From: Lichenostomus cassidix
Lineage: Eukaryota; Chordata; Aves; Passeriformes; Meliphagidae
DNA: 64,000 bases
Direction of reading: 5' to 3'
NCBI GenBank assembly: GCA_008360975.2
Contig: CM039182.1
Location: 24,958,324 to 25,022,323, forward strand
Positions 36,530-50,344 of this stretch are shown here, piece by piece (within the stretch, counting starts at the first letter, position 1; the number at the start of each line of letters is the position of its first letter). Position numbers and translations under genes: made by a program. The notes below the pieces were generated by a model that was given only the letters and a program-made list of their open reading frames with translations, did not search any database and was not told the DNA's origin.

Positions 36530-36645
36530 TATTTAGTGGCTCCCTTTGACGGAAACGTAATTTGTATAATTAGCCGAGCGCACACGGGCGACTGATGGGC
36601 TGTGGAGTGTGCAGCTCTCGACGCTAATTGCTCTCAGGAAAGGAT
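36530..36645. promoter_or_regulatory. Paired DLX-consensus sites just 3' of DLX5
   Basis: ATAATTAG (36566-36573) and CTAATTGC (36624-36631) both match the full DLX consensus and lie 58 bp apart. They sit about 350 bp beyond the DLX5 poly(A) signal within a GC-rich context. The position in the spacer makes it a third candidate enhancer or part of an I56-type element. Confidence 0.5.
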
Positions 36646-36971
36646 TCGGGGCGGCTTAAGGCGAGAGATTTGCTTTCTCGCGTCAGGATGGGCAGCTTTC
36701 CCTTCAGCTCAAAGCACAGAGCGGTGAGATGTACGCGGTCTGCCAGAGCCCCTTTCCCAGCGGGGAGAGAGCACCGCCGCCCTCGGCTCGCCCGTGAGTA
36801 CCTGCAAGGGCCAGATCCTGCCAGCACGCCCGGACTGTGGTGGCACTGCAGGGCACTGGAACAGAATGTGATCTCCCAGCTCCCATCCTTTTTCCTCACT
36901 TTCTCTCTGCAAGCAAATTCATATTATGTTTTTTCCCTCTTATTTACAGAAGAAGGGGTAATTTGAAAACG

Positions 36972-37334
36972 TTTCTCGTGGTCGAAATAATTTTATTTTA
37001 TTCAGAATATACAGTTTAATTCCTCTATCTACAATTATTTACAGGGTTAAAATAACATTGAAAAAAGTCTCTGGAAAAGTTGAGGTCATAGATTTCAAGG
37101 CACCAATGATAGTGTCCACAGCTGAGCCAAAAAATGTCCGTATTGTATAAAAAAGGGTTTCCTTTGAAATGCAATAAGTTACATGCACAAGCTTTACACA
37201 TTTTAATCTTTTTGTTTGTTTCTTTTCCCTTTTAAAAATTCCCCATATGCATTCCTTTCGTTATTATTCCTTAACAGTAAAACACAGGAGTCCAAGGAAC
37301 AACCAAAAAAAATAATAATAATAAGGGTCAGGCT
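36972..37334 (-). other. DLX5: DLX5 3' UTR
   Basis: AT-rich sequence follows the stop on the minus strand. Two overlapping canonical poly(A) signals (AATAAAATAAA read on the minus strand, forward 36992-37002) lie about 335 nt after the stop. Cleavage is expected some 10-25 nt beyond them. Confidence 0.75.
36992..37002 (-). terminator. DLX5: Double AATAAA polyadenylation signal of DLX5
   Basis: Forward TTTATTTTATT reads AATAAAATAAA on the minus strand, giving two overlapping perfect hexamers. It is the first canonical signal after the DLX5 stop. Confidence 0.75.
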
Positions 37335-39592
<2,258 letters not shown>

Positions 39593-39800
39593 AGCTCGGA
39601 GCCGGCGGCGGGCTGGGGCTGGCGGCGGGGCTGCTCGGGTCTAAGCAGACATGTCTGGGGGAGGAGGCTGCGGCGCGGTGTCTGTCTCCGGCAGACTGCT
39701 GGCTGGGGCGCAGCATAGGCTTGGTTAAATCCTTAATTGCGCTCTTACGCACAGCAGGGTGGATCGGGTTCCATTGGCCAGAGCAATCGGGAGCAGCGAC
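39593..39800 (-). promoter_or_regulatory. DLX5: DLX5 promoter and 5' UTR
   Basis: Reading on the minus strand, a CCAAT box (forward ATTGG, 39773-39777) lies upstream of a TATA-like ATTTAA (forward 39725-39730). This spacing predicts a start near 39695-39700 and a 5' UTR of about 100 nt. A three-codon upstream ORF (M-S-A-stop) sits at 39652-39641. The start site is inferred. Confidence 0.6.
39641..39652 (-). other. Minimal upstream ORF in the DLX5 leader
   Basis: ATG TCT GCT TAG on the minus strand, with G at -3, ends 48 nt before the DLX5 start codon. Such a very short uORF would allow re-initiation and may tune translation (inference). Confidence 0.45.
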
Positions 39801-39843
39801 ACCCTAACTCGTCCAACTAGTTTAGCACAACAAAGCTTTGGCT

Positions 39844-39903
39844 TAAAAAAAAAAAAAAAAAAGAGAGAGAGAGAGGGAAAAAAAAAAAAGAGGAAAAAAA
39901 AAG
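39844..39903 (+). repeat. A/GA-rich purine tract upstream of DLX5
   Basis: Poly-A, then (GA)n, then poly-A, about 60 nt, lying upstream of the presumed DLX5 start site. It mirrors the purine tract near DLX6. Confidence 0.85.
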
Positions 39904-39949
39904 TCCCATTCAAGCTCTTTTTAAGTGAATACCAACAGCAATCTCCGAT

Positions 39950-40900
39950 TCGGAGCGTCGCGATTGGGAGGTTTCCGGCTACCCCCACCCCTGCAGCCGG
40001 CGAGGGGCTCGGCCAGCCCCGCCGCCCTACAGCCTGGTGCCCCCGCACCTCCACCCGCAGCGCCCTGGGGGAGGGCTGCAGCCACGCCGCTCGGATTTGC
40101 CGTCCGGTCCCCCCTGGCTACGTTGATGGCTTGGGAACAACGCACCGGGCGCTCCTGGTTCCCAGCTCGGTTTCTGATCTGGTGACAATAACCATTAGCG
40201 TCCGATCGTGCTGTTTCCCTCTGATCGTCCTCCTTGCCCGGGGGAACGCCGACCGGGACCGCCGCGCTAAATACAGCAAACCCTATTACCCCCAAGTATC
40301 TTGAATTTTAGTTACATCATTTCCTGCATTTCCAAGACCCTAGCACGGCCCGGAGTCAGGCGGGAGGTTCCCGGCACGATTCCCTGCCGTGGGGGCGTGG
40401 GGGAGCTGCTAGTGGCACCATACGGCCTAGGGGTGCCCACCCCGCGGATTTTGCGAAAGGCGACCTGCCCGTGGCGCGATGCCCGCGGGTGGAGAGCCAC
40501 CGACTCTGTCGCCAGCTCCGGCCCCCTCCAGGTGCGCTTGTGACCACTCGGCCCCACGAGCGTGCGCTCCTCACCCCGCCGGGCCGATGCTCACCCTCTG
40601 CTCCCACTCCGGCCCAGGGTCAGAAGCCCCTCACGAAGAGAGCTCAGATCACCCTCACGCGTGGGCAGGAGCACAGTGAGGCCGTCGTGGGGCTTCTCCA
40701 CTTGGAGGCTGTCGCAAGAGCCCGCTGTCCGGGTGACAGCTCCCCAGAGTGACTGGCGCTGTGCGGGGGTGTCCTCCCCACAGCACTCTGGCCAGCAGCA
40801 CCCTCCTTTCACCTGCACCCGTTTTCTCGCCTTCATCTACGCACCCAGGTCACAGACAACGGGCTCTGTGGCCGGGCCAGAGAGAGCCACGGGCTGGTGA
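39950..40900. other. GC-rich upstream region of DLX5
   Basis: Moderately CpG-rich. Contains another CCAAT on the minus strand (forward ATTGG near 39963). No coding exon is recognised. Confidence 0.45.
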
Positions 40901-40919
40901 TGCCCGTCCCTGGTGATTT

Positions 40920-41260
40920 TACAGCAGTGTTGCAAAAAAAAAAAAAGGATCAAATTTTACTAGACACTAAGGAAAACAAATAAAAGGCTGTTTTCAGTGA
41001 CCTGGAGTTGTAGATTTTTCTGAAGTTGTTTACTCTCCAGATTTAGCCTGTTTGCTCACCGAAGATCTCCCAGCCAGCTGAGTAACACTTGTAACACAAC
41101 CGTGCATGTTGTACTTGAACTTATTGTTTGCTTTGGAAATGTCCACAGCTAATATAAAATCACATTAAACAAATCCCTAAGCATTTCATTATATGAATTA
41201 CTTACTTAAACCCATTGGAAATATCTCCCTCCCCTCTATTTTTTTTTTGTAAAGGGAGAA
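40920..41260. promoter_or_regulatory. AT-rich candidate regulatory block upstream of DLX5
   Basis: An AT-rich island between two GC-rich blocks, with GCTAATATAAAATCACATTAAAC and CATTTCATTATATG. No coding frame. Composition-based inference only. Confidence 0.3.
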
Positions 41261-41449
41261 ACTGGAGAGGGATATATGTTTATGACCGGGGAAGGGGGAA
41301 GTAAGTTTATTAAAGCTCCCAGTTTGCATCTAGTTGGAACGGACAGTAGAGGTTTTAAGCAGATGAAGAGGGGGAGAGGGGGGAGAAAAGCCCATTTGTG
41401 TAATAAATTCCAGGGCATTGCACTTCAACACGTCCGGGCAGGAAGGTGC

Positions 41450-42590
41450 CGTTTTAAGGGAGAGAACGGGAGAGGAGCTGGGCGCCGGTCTCGCACCCAG
41501 CCCCGGCAGCTCTGGAGCCGCGGCGGGTCCCGGCCAAGCCGTCCCGACTGGCTGCTTGTACAGCTCACCGGGGAAATCTGGATCGGTTTTCTGCAGCAGA
41601 GAAAGTTTGCTCTTGTTTTAGCAGGACGGGGGACAAAAAAAAAAAAAAAAGAAGTTTCGATATTAAAAGAAAAAGAAAGGCAGAAGCCCACCAGATCCAG
41701 CCGCAAAACCCCCAAGATGATTTTTTTTCTGAAGGCATCTGCCGCCGTTGCAGTCCGTGAGAGGATTACCGGTCTGAAGGAACACAAATCCGCCTGTTTG
41801 CGGGTTTCCTGCCCCCCGTCCTTCCCAGCCCGAACCCGATTTTCTTGCCTTTCTGCTGTTTTCCCCCAGCGGTTTTTATTTAACACATCCGGTGGGAGCG
41901 GGCGGTTCGGAGGGAGCGGAGTCTGTTTTCCATTTCACAATACGGTCATTGTTTACCGGCACATGCCCGCCGCGTCGCCTGAGCGGCTGCCCGGGGCCCC
42001 CGCGGCCGGTTCGGGCCCGAGCCCCGCTGACCCTCGCGGGAGGCGGGTGGCCGTGTCCTGTCCGTGTGTCCCCAGCCGCTGCCGGCGCGGGGCGCGGGGG
42101 CGCCGCGGCCGCCTCGGAGGCGCGCGTCGGCCGTGCCCGTGGCAAGAGCGCCCCGGCGTGGCCGCGGGGCCGCAGCGCCGCCGCGCTACCTGCGCGCCGC
42201 CCGCCCCTCCCGCCCCGCCGCCGCCGCCGCCCCCGCCGGGGCCAGACTGAGCGGCGCGGCGGGCGCGGAGCCGGGCGGCCCCGCCAGCGCTGTCCCCGCA
42301 GGGCACGGGGACCGGGGCGCGGGAGCCGCCGGGCCGGCGGCCGCGGCAGGACAACGCGGCGATTGTTCCCGCCCGCGCCTGGGAGCTGCCGCGGGGGCGG
42401 CGCTGGGGCCCCGACCGAGCCCCACGGCGGGCCGGGCGCTGTGTCCCGGCCGGTGCCCGCCGGCCGCCCCGCCCTGCCCCGCTCCTGGCTCGGCAGGACC
42501 CCCACCGGCTGAACCCTTCGCCCGGGTTCGCAGCGGGCTCTCCGTCCCCTCGCGCTCGGCAGCGCTTTGTTTCCGGCCAACGAGAGAAAT
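41450..42590. promoter_or_regulatory. Orphan CpG island at the right edge of the CpG domain
   Basis: One of the most CpG-dense stretches in the window (41960-42560), about 2.4 kb upstream of the DLX5 start codon, after which composition drops sharply to AT-rich. Frames up to 324 codons are Pro/Arg/Gly/Ala-rich on both strands, as expected from base composition. It may be an upstream DLX5 regulatory island or a non-coding RNA promoter. Confidence 0.6.
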
Positions 42591-42599
42591 ATTTCGGAT

Positions 42600-45240
42600 G
42601 AGCCTCTCAGACTTTTGGATAAAATCTTGCAATTGTTCGCAGAAAATCTTCTACTTTCTGGATAAAATATTCTCGCTTGGGCACCGAGTTTTTGCTGGAA
42701 ACTTTATTTGCATGGAAATTGCTGGCAAAGAATGAAAGGAAATTTTTTCCCTTCCTTAAAAAAAAAGCCCCAAACAGCCCTCCGCAGTGGAAACACGGAT
42801 TAACTCTTATTTTACAGCATCAGAAAATGGTGATTGCCATTCAAAAACTTCAACAACTGAGGACTTTCCTCATGTTAGGCTTAGGACTTGTTTACCTAGG
42901 GGAATACTTTCAGAATGCAGAGGCAAAGGGACTGAAAGTACTTGTATGCTCACCTAAGGCCAAAAAAAATCTGCTTCAAAATAAAAGGTCTTGTAATTTT
43001 CAGTATGGGGAAAAAGCTATTGGGGACCCAATGGAGAGGGTTAGTGAACTGCCCAGAAGGATGTTCACACAACAGGGATAAAGGGAGAAATGCAGGAAAG
43101 GATTTTGAAAAGCAGCAATTAGAAGCAGGGAAGGAGAAATAAACCTGACAGAAAACTCAGGGAAGGCATCTAAGACTAAGACTTTTTGCTCATATTTCAG
43201 CAGCTTTCTGAAGAGCCTTCGGCTTTGGGTACAGCTGGTTCAGGGAGAGGAAAATGTGCATGTCTCCACTTAGGCACAACATGCTCTGCTTTGGGGAACT
43301 TAAGTCACCCCTGAAGGAAAGGATGTTTGTGTTCTGGTGAAGGTCACTATTTGTGGTGGATGAAAGGATGCACATGTGAACTTGGGATCAAAGCCTGTCT
43401 GGTCCCCCAAACGCTGATGCAGGCCTTGTTTTAGCCCTCCATCCAAAAGCATCCACTAGGCTCTGGTCATTTCCCAGCCCTGGAATAGCCTTTTCTCTTC
43501 CAGTTTCTTGTGCATGCCCAAGAGATGCTGGGCCTCCAGGTAATGAAGCAAACCTGTCACTTTGGCATTTCCATAGCTGATGGACTCGCTGCCAGGCTTG
43601 GCCACTGACTAGGCTCAGCTGGCCTCGCTTGTCCAGCCCATAAATTGCACAGTGCATAAAAACCATGACATACAAAGTTAGGAATTAAAATTTGCTTTAT
43701 AGGGCAAACTGTGACTGTCTCTTTCAATTGCCAAAGATCCTGACATGAGAAGCTTACACTTGCACCTATTTCTCCCAGATTGCACCAACAGAGTGAAGAG
43801 AGGAGCTAGGGCTTCTTGTTAAGATCAGCTGTAGCAGACTGAGCCAAATGTGGGGGCCAAGATGATGTTAAGAGATTCCTGGAGACACATCCTGCCTGCA
43901 TCCCCCCTTCCCTCCTTTCTCAGGACATGCCTTCTGTGGCTGCTGAAGGGTTGCTTAGCTGTTTCTCAATGCATCACAATCTTCCCAAGGTAGGGCACTG
44001 CCTCACAGTCCCAGTCAAGTCATGGTCTGCTCCTCCAGAAAGGGAAATATTCAATTAACCCAACCGTTCCTTTACCTTTTGGAGTTCTGTCCACATGAGC
44101 TCATGAGGCAGATGGGGAACTCCCATTATTCTTCCATTCATGGGCTCAACATGGATGTGACCCATCTCAACAAATGTGGAGATCTGCTTTGGGCTAGGCA
44201 CGATGTTTCAAGAAAAGCCTGTCCTAGTCTTTTTTTCCTGTTTCCAGTCCATGTGCTTCCATTGCAATGTAACACTGGCCTTTTTCTAAGGTTGTGGAGG
44301 CCAGCAGAGGAACGTCATCAGAAAATCCAACCTCTCCCAACAGAGTTCTTCTTCTACCTGCCTGATGCTCAGGTAGCTGGGTTTTGTTATTCCAGTAACA
44401 GTAGTGCTTCAACTGATGTGAGGCCCAGTGGCTTCCAAGAAAGCCAAGACACAAACCAGAGGGAGCCCTCTCCAGATCTGCAGTTTGGGTCAGCAGTGAG
44501 AGCTGCAGAAGTATGGCTCCCTGCAAGGTCACCCCAAGTTTCCATAACAGATGTTTGAGCATGGATCTGGAGCTGCATGGGCAAAGCTGCTGCTGGAGCT
44601 GCTGCTCTGATGCAGAGCATGAGACAGCACCAGTGGAGAGCTGAATGCAAAATCTCTCTTTGCCAGAATCACCACAGGGAAAATATTTGCTCTAGCTGCC
44701 CTTGCTGCCCAGCAGTGGTGCCACAGGGAGGGCACTGCAGACGTCTGGCATGGCAGACAGTGATGGCAGTGACATACTGGGAAGGGCCTCCAACCAAGGG
44801 CAGAGGAGGAAAGGACCTCAGCTGTGGCAGCAGGAGGGGCAGGCATGAACGACTTCAGGAAATTCAGCATCCTGGATGAGTGGGCAGCTGGGCTGGATGA
44901 CTGTAATGATCTTTTCAGGCCTTAAAATTTATTGCTGTAGCTTTTAGCTCCGGGTAGCCAAAGGCAGTTGCTCCTCGAGGAAGAAGGGTTGATTCATCTC
45001 CAGCACAGGCATTCACTCTGCTTATTCTCTCTCGCCTGTCACATCTCCTTCAGCTGTAACTCACTTGTCGGCCTCTCAGATAGGAACAGAGTTGCTGCCT
45101 CTCTGCAGGACTTCAGATGTGAGATAAATCCCTTTGCATCCCAATGCCACAGGAATGCTTTCCTAGATCTCTGACATCCCTGTTAAAAGATGACCGGTCA
45201 AAGAATTTGAGGCACAGCTCTTCAGCCCCTTTGGTATGTT
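42600..45240. other. Intergenic flank, right side, part 1
   Basis: AT-rich to balanced sequence. A 134-codon open frame at 42677-43081 shows no domain I recognise and is probably chance. No gene is called. Confidence 0.6.
44875..44945 (+). mobile_element. Possible CR1 LINE 3' remnant
   Basis: The stretch GGGCTGGATGACTGTAATGA followed by TCTTTTCAGGCCTTAAAAT resembles the CR1 3' end, but no clear tail repeat is left. Confidence 0.35.
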
Positions 45241-45247
45241 TTCAGCC

Positions 45248-45281
45248 GGGCAGGGCAGGGCAGGGCAGGGCAGGGCAGGGC
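45248..45281 (+). repeat. (GGGCA)n pentanucleotide repeat
   Basis: About seven nearly perfect copies. The same unit appears in the CpG island at 11759. Confidence 0.9.
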
Positions 45282-45329
45282 TGCTGGCCGAGGGGCTCAG
45301 GGCCTCCAGGACCTTGTGGATTTTAACTT

Positions 45330-45690
45330 ACAAATCTCAGGAACTAAGCTTACAGTTTTTCTTTTGCACTTTTAATAATGACCTAATATATTGTTTTCCG
45401 ACAGAGGTCAGCCAAACTTTTATAATTTAGACGTTGAAGGATTTGCAAATGATGGCAGCCTGAGGAAAAACTCTCAAAACCTCCTGCTTAGCTAATGCTA
45501 GTGTGAGGTTAGTGTGCCTGTGCAATCAGCTCGAGTCAGGCAGTGTTAAACCATACAAATCCATGGAGAAATTAACAACAGCAATTAAATGGCTTGAGCA
45601 GTGAATATGAGAAGGGACACTGAACGAGGGACAAGGACACTTTGCAGGTTAAAGATCAAAGTGGCAAATGGCCCTCTCTTGTCATATGGT
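45330..45690. promoter_or_regulatory. Candidate distal conserved element
   Basis: A unique AT-rich block with TTTAATAATGACC, CCTAATATATTG, TGCTTAGCTAATGCTAG, GAAATTAACAACAGCAATTAAATGG and TTAAAGATCAAAG (TCF-like). It has no repeat signature. Position and motif density only. Confidence 0.3.
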
Positions 45691-45699
45691 TCTGTCCTT

Positions 45700-48600
45700 A
45701 TTACTTATTGTTTACATGGTCTTGCCTATAAAATTTATCAATATATACCCACCAACAGTACATACTCTAGCTAGTAGTAGAATATATCTACAAAATGACT
45801 TAACTTCCATCTGTGATAAAACCCACTTCATGTTCAGTTCTTCAGTTATAGCTTTGCCTTGTTAATAATACTTTAAAGGTAAATATATGCTTGGCTTTGC
45901 CCATGTAATTCCAGGGCTGTATTATTTATTTCATCTCCTCTCTTAGGTTTTATGTCCTTCACTAAAACATACACTACCATAATTCAAACTTGGTCTCCTA
46001 AAAGTTCTCTATGCAGTACAGGGCAACCTTCTCCTCTCTCATCTTCCACAATCCAGTCTGCAGCTGTGAGCAGCCCTGCAGGGAAGTTGGATGTCACTGG
46101 CTGCGTTGTCAGTTCTGTCTCTTCAAGGGGCTGTGTAGCGTCACCACCATATTTATAAGCACAGAGGAAAAGACTTTTGTTTTTCTTGTATCCATGTTTG
46201 AATTATGTCTTTGTGCTTGAAAGAGGGCCTGCTTCAAGAAACATCAAGATGCTCTGCTTTAAGATTCATTTCACTTTCCTGTGAAGATCTTAATTTATTG
46301 GAAAAATAGAGGTTATTCTCTTCTTCAGCTCAGATTTCTTCATCACAATATTCTTTAGTCAGTCACTGAAAAATAGCTCTTGGGGCTGTATTATTTGTGC
46401 TTCTGCAAGCCTGCTAGTTCTTTTATTATTAAGAAAATGCCTTGGTTTGGGAATGAGAAATAAGGTGGTTTTCTTCAGAGACAGATTTTGAATATGCAGG
46501 CACATATTTTGAGGAAAAGTATCACCTGGGTGGATACCACAGAAGGAAAAGAATTTTCATTAAAGATATTTAAGTGAAAATATATTTGGATTAGAAATAA
46601 GACAAGTTTTACAATTTTTCTTTCTTCTTTCAAAAAGGGTAAATTAATCTTTGAAAAAAATACAAAAGGTTTGGTGGCTTCTGCATGACTCACCATACTT
46701 TTTCATGAAGATGCCTCCTTTTCCAAGTGAGACCTTTGGATCAAGCAGGACAAGAAAGAAAGATAGAAACATGACCAAATGAGGCTGTATGGCTCATGCA
46801 ATGCAGGAAACCACAGCAAATTATTGCTGTGTTCCCTTATGGCCTTCGAATATTTTTGCCAGTTTCATAAAAAGTTCCTCTTTTTCCTCACATGCTGCCA
46901 AATAATGTCACATCACCCTGATTTCAGAGTTACTATGTATTAGAAATGGTGTGTGCATAACGATGCCTGGCTTTGGGACTTTTCATCACTTGAAAGACCA
47001 GCAGTTAACCCCATAGCTTTTTAAAACAAGGAGTGCATGGCCACATCTCCCTTTTCCCTGATCTCCATGGGGAACCCACCTGACACAAACCACCAACATG
47101 ACCTATGTCCTGCCAAAACCACTCGAAAGGGTTTCCACTGGCTTCAGTGGAGTAGATGGAAGTGTTGTGTGCCCACGTTCTCTCTCCTGGTTCAGTACCT
47201 GGAGCCACAGCGCTGTAGGTTCTGCCTTAGCCTATTCATTGCATCACTCGTGCTTTGGAAGCTCTCAGCTGTCCTCTTTCTCCATCCCACTTTGCTGGAA
47301 GTTTCCCCTGTGATGGGTTGGACATAAAATCTTTTCCTCCTCTGGCACTTGTTACTGAATTTAGGCAGCTAAGAAAACCTCGTCATACTCGCTGTTGCTC
47401 TTTGCCTTGGTGAACTTGTGGTCTGGAGAAGGAAGGGACAGACTGGAGAGCAGAGAAAGCCACTGCCCTTAAGCCTGTCCTCAGCCTTTCTGCTGTGCTC
47501 TACAAAAGATGACAATTATCCTCTCTGGCTTTGGAAAAGAAGCTAGATAAAATGCAGAGATTTTGAAGGGAAGCAGTCATATTACAACAATTCTGGGCAA
47601 CGAAATAATAGTTGTGGGTGGAGTGAAAGGATGGTATAGTGTCATCCAAAGGTGCACTGGTGCCAGTGTGAGTCTTTCCAGCCACAGTCAAAAGAACTTT
47701 ATGCAGCTCTTTGTTTGCTTACACATTGTGATATAAAAGGTGAAATCTTCCACAAACTGAAATGACCAGGATGTCATTAGTGTTATTTTACACAGGATTT
47801 CAGGGGAGATGGCTTCAGGTGTTTGTGCACAGGGTTTGGACTAAGGATCTCTATCAAATCTAACTCTTTTCTTGGTGAGGTAATTGGTGATGTTGCAGCG
47901 TGAATGGAGCAGAGCTCCATACTGAGGGCTTCACATTTAATCTTTTCTCACTAGGATTTCAGAAACTAATAGAGTGTTAACAAAAGAGTGAGAATCACAT
48001 TTTTCTGCACATTTTGTTTTTATAATTGTAATATTATAGTGCTGTTTATTCAACCAATATAAGCCCAGTGCTCTTGGCAAATACTTCCAATGTGTGTGCT
48101 CTGACTTTATTCTTTGCAAAGCAGACTTTACACGCCACAGATGAAAATGCTTCAGCCTCATTTAAATAGGAAATAAAAGGGATTGCATTACTCTATTTCT
48201 TTGCAAGCTGAAAAAAAAAGGCATTGTCCTCTTTCAGAGTTCAGATTTCATTTTCTTCAAATGAAGTTGTGATGGTTAGATTTACAAAACCTCTATTATT
48301 TTTTTTTCCACAGATCTGCAAATTTCCTATCTTTAAAGTGTTTGCACAGAGTCAAAAAGAAAACAATAGAAACACAAATCTTCAAGCTGGCATGAAAAAT
48401 GGCAAGAACATGATTCGAACACTTCTTAATACCAGTGTAACTAAGAGATTACTTTTAAATTATTTTTCTCTGAAAATTCTGTACTTTATTTATGAGGGCA
48501 AAACAAACTGTAAAGTAGAGAAGATATTTCTAAAGATCTTTTTGACTGTTAAAGCTACATCTGAAGACATATAGACATGGAATAGAAATCCATAGACCAA

Positions 48601-49890
48601 ACTACTATTGTGTTCTACACTTTGGCATTTTTGCAAACTTCTGTAATTATGTCTTTTTAGTACATTAAAACAAACAGCAAGGAAATAGAAAGTAATTCTT
48701 CCACAGCTGTGTTTACTACCTTAAATGTGGGGGTTTTTTTCCCTCAACCAGGCAACCAGTCTGAGATAAGAGGTTTCCCTGCTGTGTAACACAACATAAT
48801 CAGAAGCACACACAGCACCTACCTGGAGTATTCCAACACACAAGTGCAGTGGAAAATTAAAGCAATATAATGGAAAAGTCAATGTACTCTTCCAGTGAGA
48901 CATAGCAATAGCCATACTTTTAAAATATATGAATGTACATAAGATCTTGGAGAATTTCTTTGAGTGAAAATTCTGTTTATACAAGCGGGAAGAAGAAATC
49001 CAAACTTTCTTGAAGAAATTCAAATTTTAATTGAAAGAATTTTAAACATATCACCATTTTACCACAATATGAATAATGATTTTCCACTTTCTTTGCTACT
49101 TTGGGGAACATACTTTACATAAATGAAAGCCTAATGAGGTACTCCTAGTACAATGAAAATATTTTGTCAAAATTGCAAATATCTGAAAAAAGGGTTTTAG
49201 TTGAAATCAGCAGAACCTTCAGAGATTTCCTGGAGAGTTTTAATCTGCTTGAATATCTGTTGAGAAATGAAATTGAAATTTTTCTTACTACCATTTCTGT
49301 AAAAGAAATAAGTTGCAAGTTCACTGCTAAAAATTATCTTTACTTTGAAATTATCAATATTGCTTTCTGATTTTCAGCCATTGCTGATATGATATAACCA
49401 CTTCTCAAAAAGTTCAGACATTTTTAGGTAGGATTTTAACTTACTTTGAATTATCACTCGATAATTATTCTGAATGCTGTAGAAATCAGAAATTCTGAGA
49501 AAATTTTAGGTAATGTAAAACATACATTTTTCCTGACTGAAATGAAATATTTAATTTCAGCTTCAAGTATTTCTTTCTTTTTTTTTTTTTTTGTTTTGTA
49601 GAAAGGTAATGAAAGAAATTTTGTAATCACAGAATGAAAATATGTTGTAAGACATCAACGAGGACTTTTCAGTTCATAGCTGCCGTACTATTTTGCCTTT
49701 TTTTCCCCTCAGTATGGACAGCTAAAAAGAAAAACCTCAGAAATATAGTGATGGAATATTTCTGACTAATTAAATTTACAGTTTCTGTTAAAAGACAACC
49801 TTGGCTGAAAAAAAAGTCATCAGAGCCTACATTATTGTTTAAATCAAGCACTGGCCAATGAAGCACAAGCCCTGACAGCAGACAGGCACT
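45700..49890. other. Intergenic flank, right side, part 2
   Basis: AT-rich DNA with stops in all frames and poly-T at about 49577-49592. A 116-codon frame at 48224-48574 is Lys/Asn/Phe-rich, as expected from AT composition. No gene is recognised. Confidence 0.7.
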
Positions 49891-49904
49891 TAGAAAAGGA
49901 GGGC

Positions 49905-50340
49905 AGGAAGTTGCTATGGGGTCTGGAGCACCTCCCCTATGAAGACAGGCTGAACAAGTTGGGGTTGCTCAGCCTGGAGAAGAGAAGGTTGTGTGGAGAT
50001 CTCACAGCACCTTCTAGTATGTGCAGGGGCCCTGCAGGGAAGCTACAGACAGACTCTTCATCAGGAACTGCAGTGACAGGACAGGGAGTAATGGTTCAAA
50101 CTGAGAGAGGGGACATTTAGGTTAAATAAATGAAAGAAATATTTTAGTGTGAGGGTGGTGAGGCACCGGAACAGGTTGCCCAGGGAAGCTGTGGCTGCCC
50201 CATCCCTGGAAGTATTCAAGGCCAGGTTGGAGGCAGCTTTGAGCAACTTGGTCTAGTGAAAGGTGTCCCTGCCCATGGCAGGGGAATTGGAACTAGAGGA
50301 TCTTTAAGGTCCATTTCAACCCAAATTATTCTATGATTCT
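49905..50340 (+). mobile_element. CR1 LINE, 3'-terminal fragment
   Basis: Carries the familiar CR1 3' landmarks in order: GGTCTGGAGCACCTCCCCTA, TGCTCAGCCTGGAGAAGAGA, GTTGCCCAGGGAAGCTGTGG, TGGAAGTATTCAAGGCCAGG, GTGTCCCTGCCCATGGCAGG, GATCTTTAAGGTCC and the tail ATTCTATGATTCT. It is 5'-truncated, as usual for CR1, and has no intact reverse transcriptase. CR1 is the dominant retroposon of birds, which supports the avian call. Confidence 0.93.
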
Positions 50341-50344
50341 AAAA

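Noticed and set aside
41276..42250. 324-codon plus-strand frame and its minus-strand counterparts
   Set aside because: Falls in a CpG island and is low in complexity; no homology is recognised.
42677..43081. 134-codon open frame
   Set aside because: It has some hydrophobic and Lys-rich stretches, but no known domain, no splice partner and ordinary intergenic composition.
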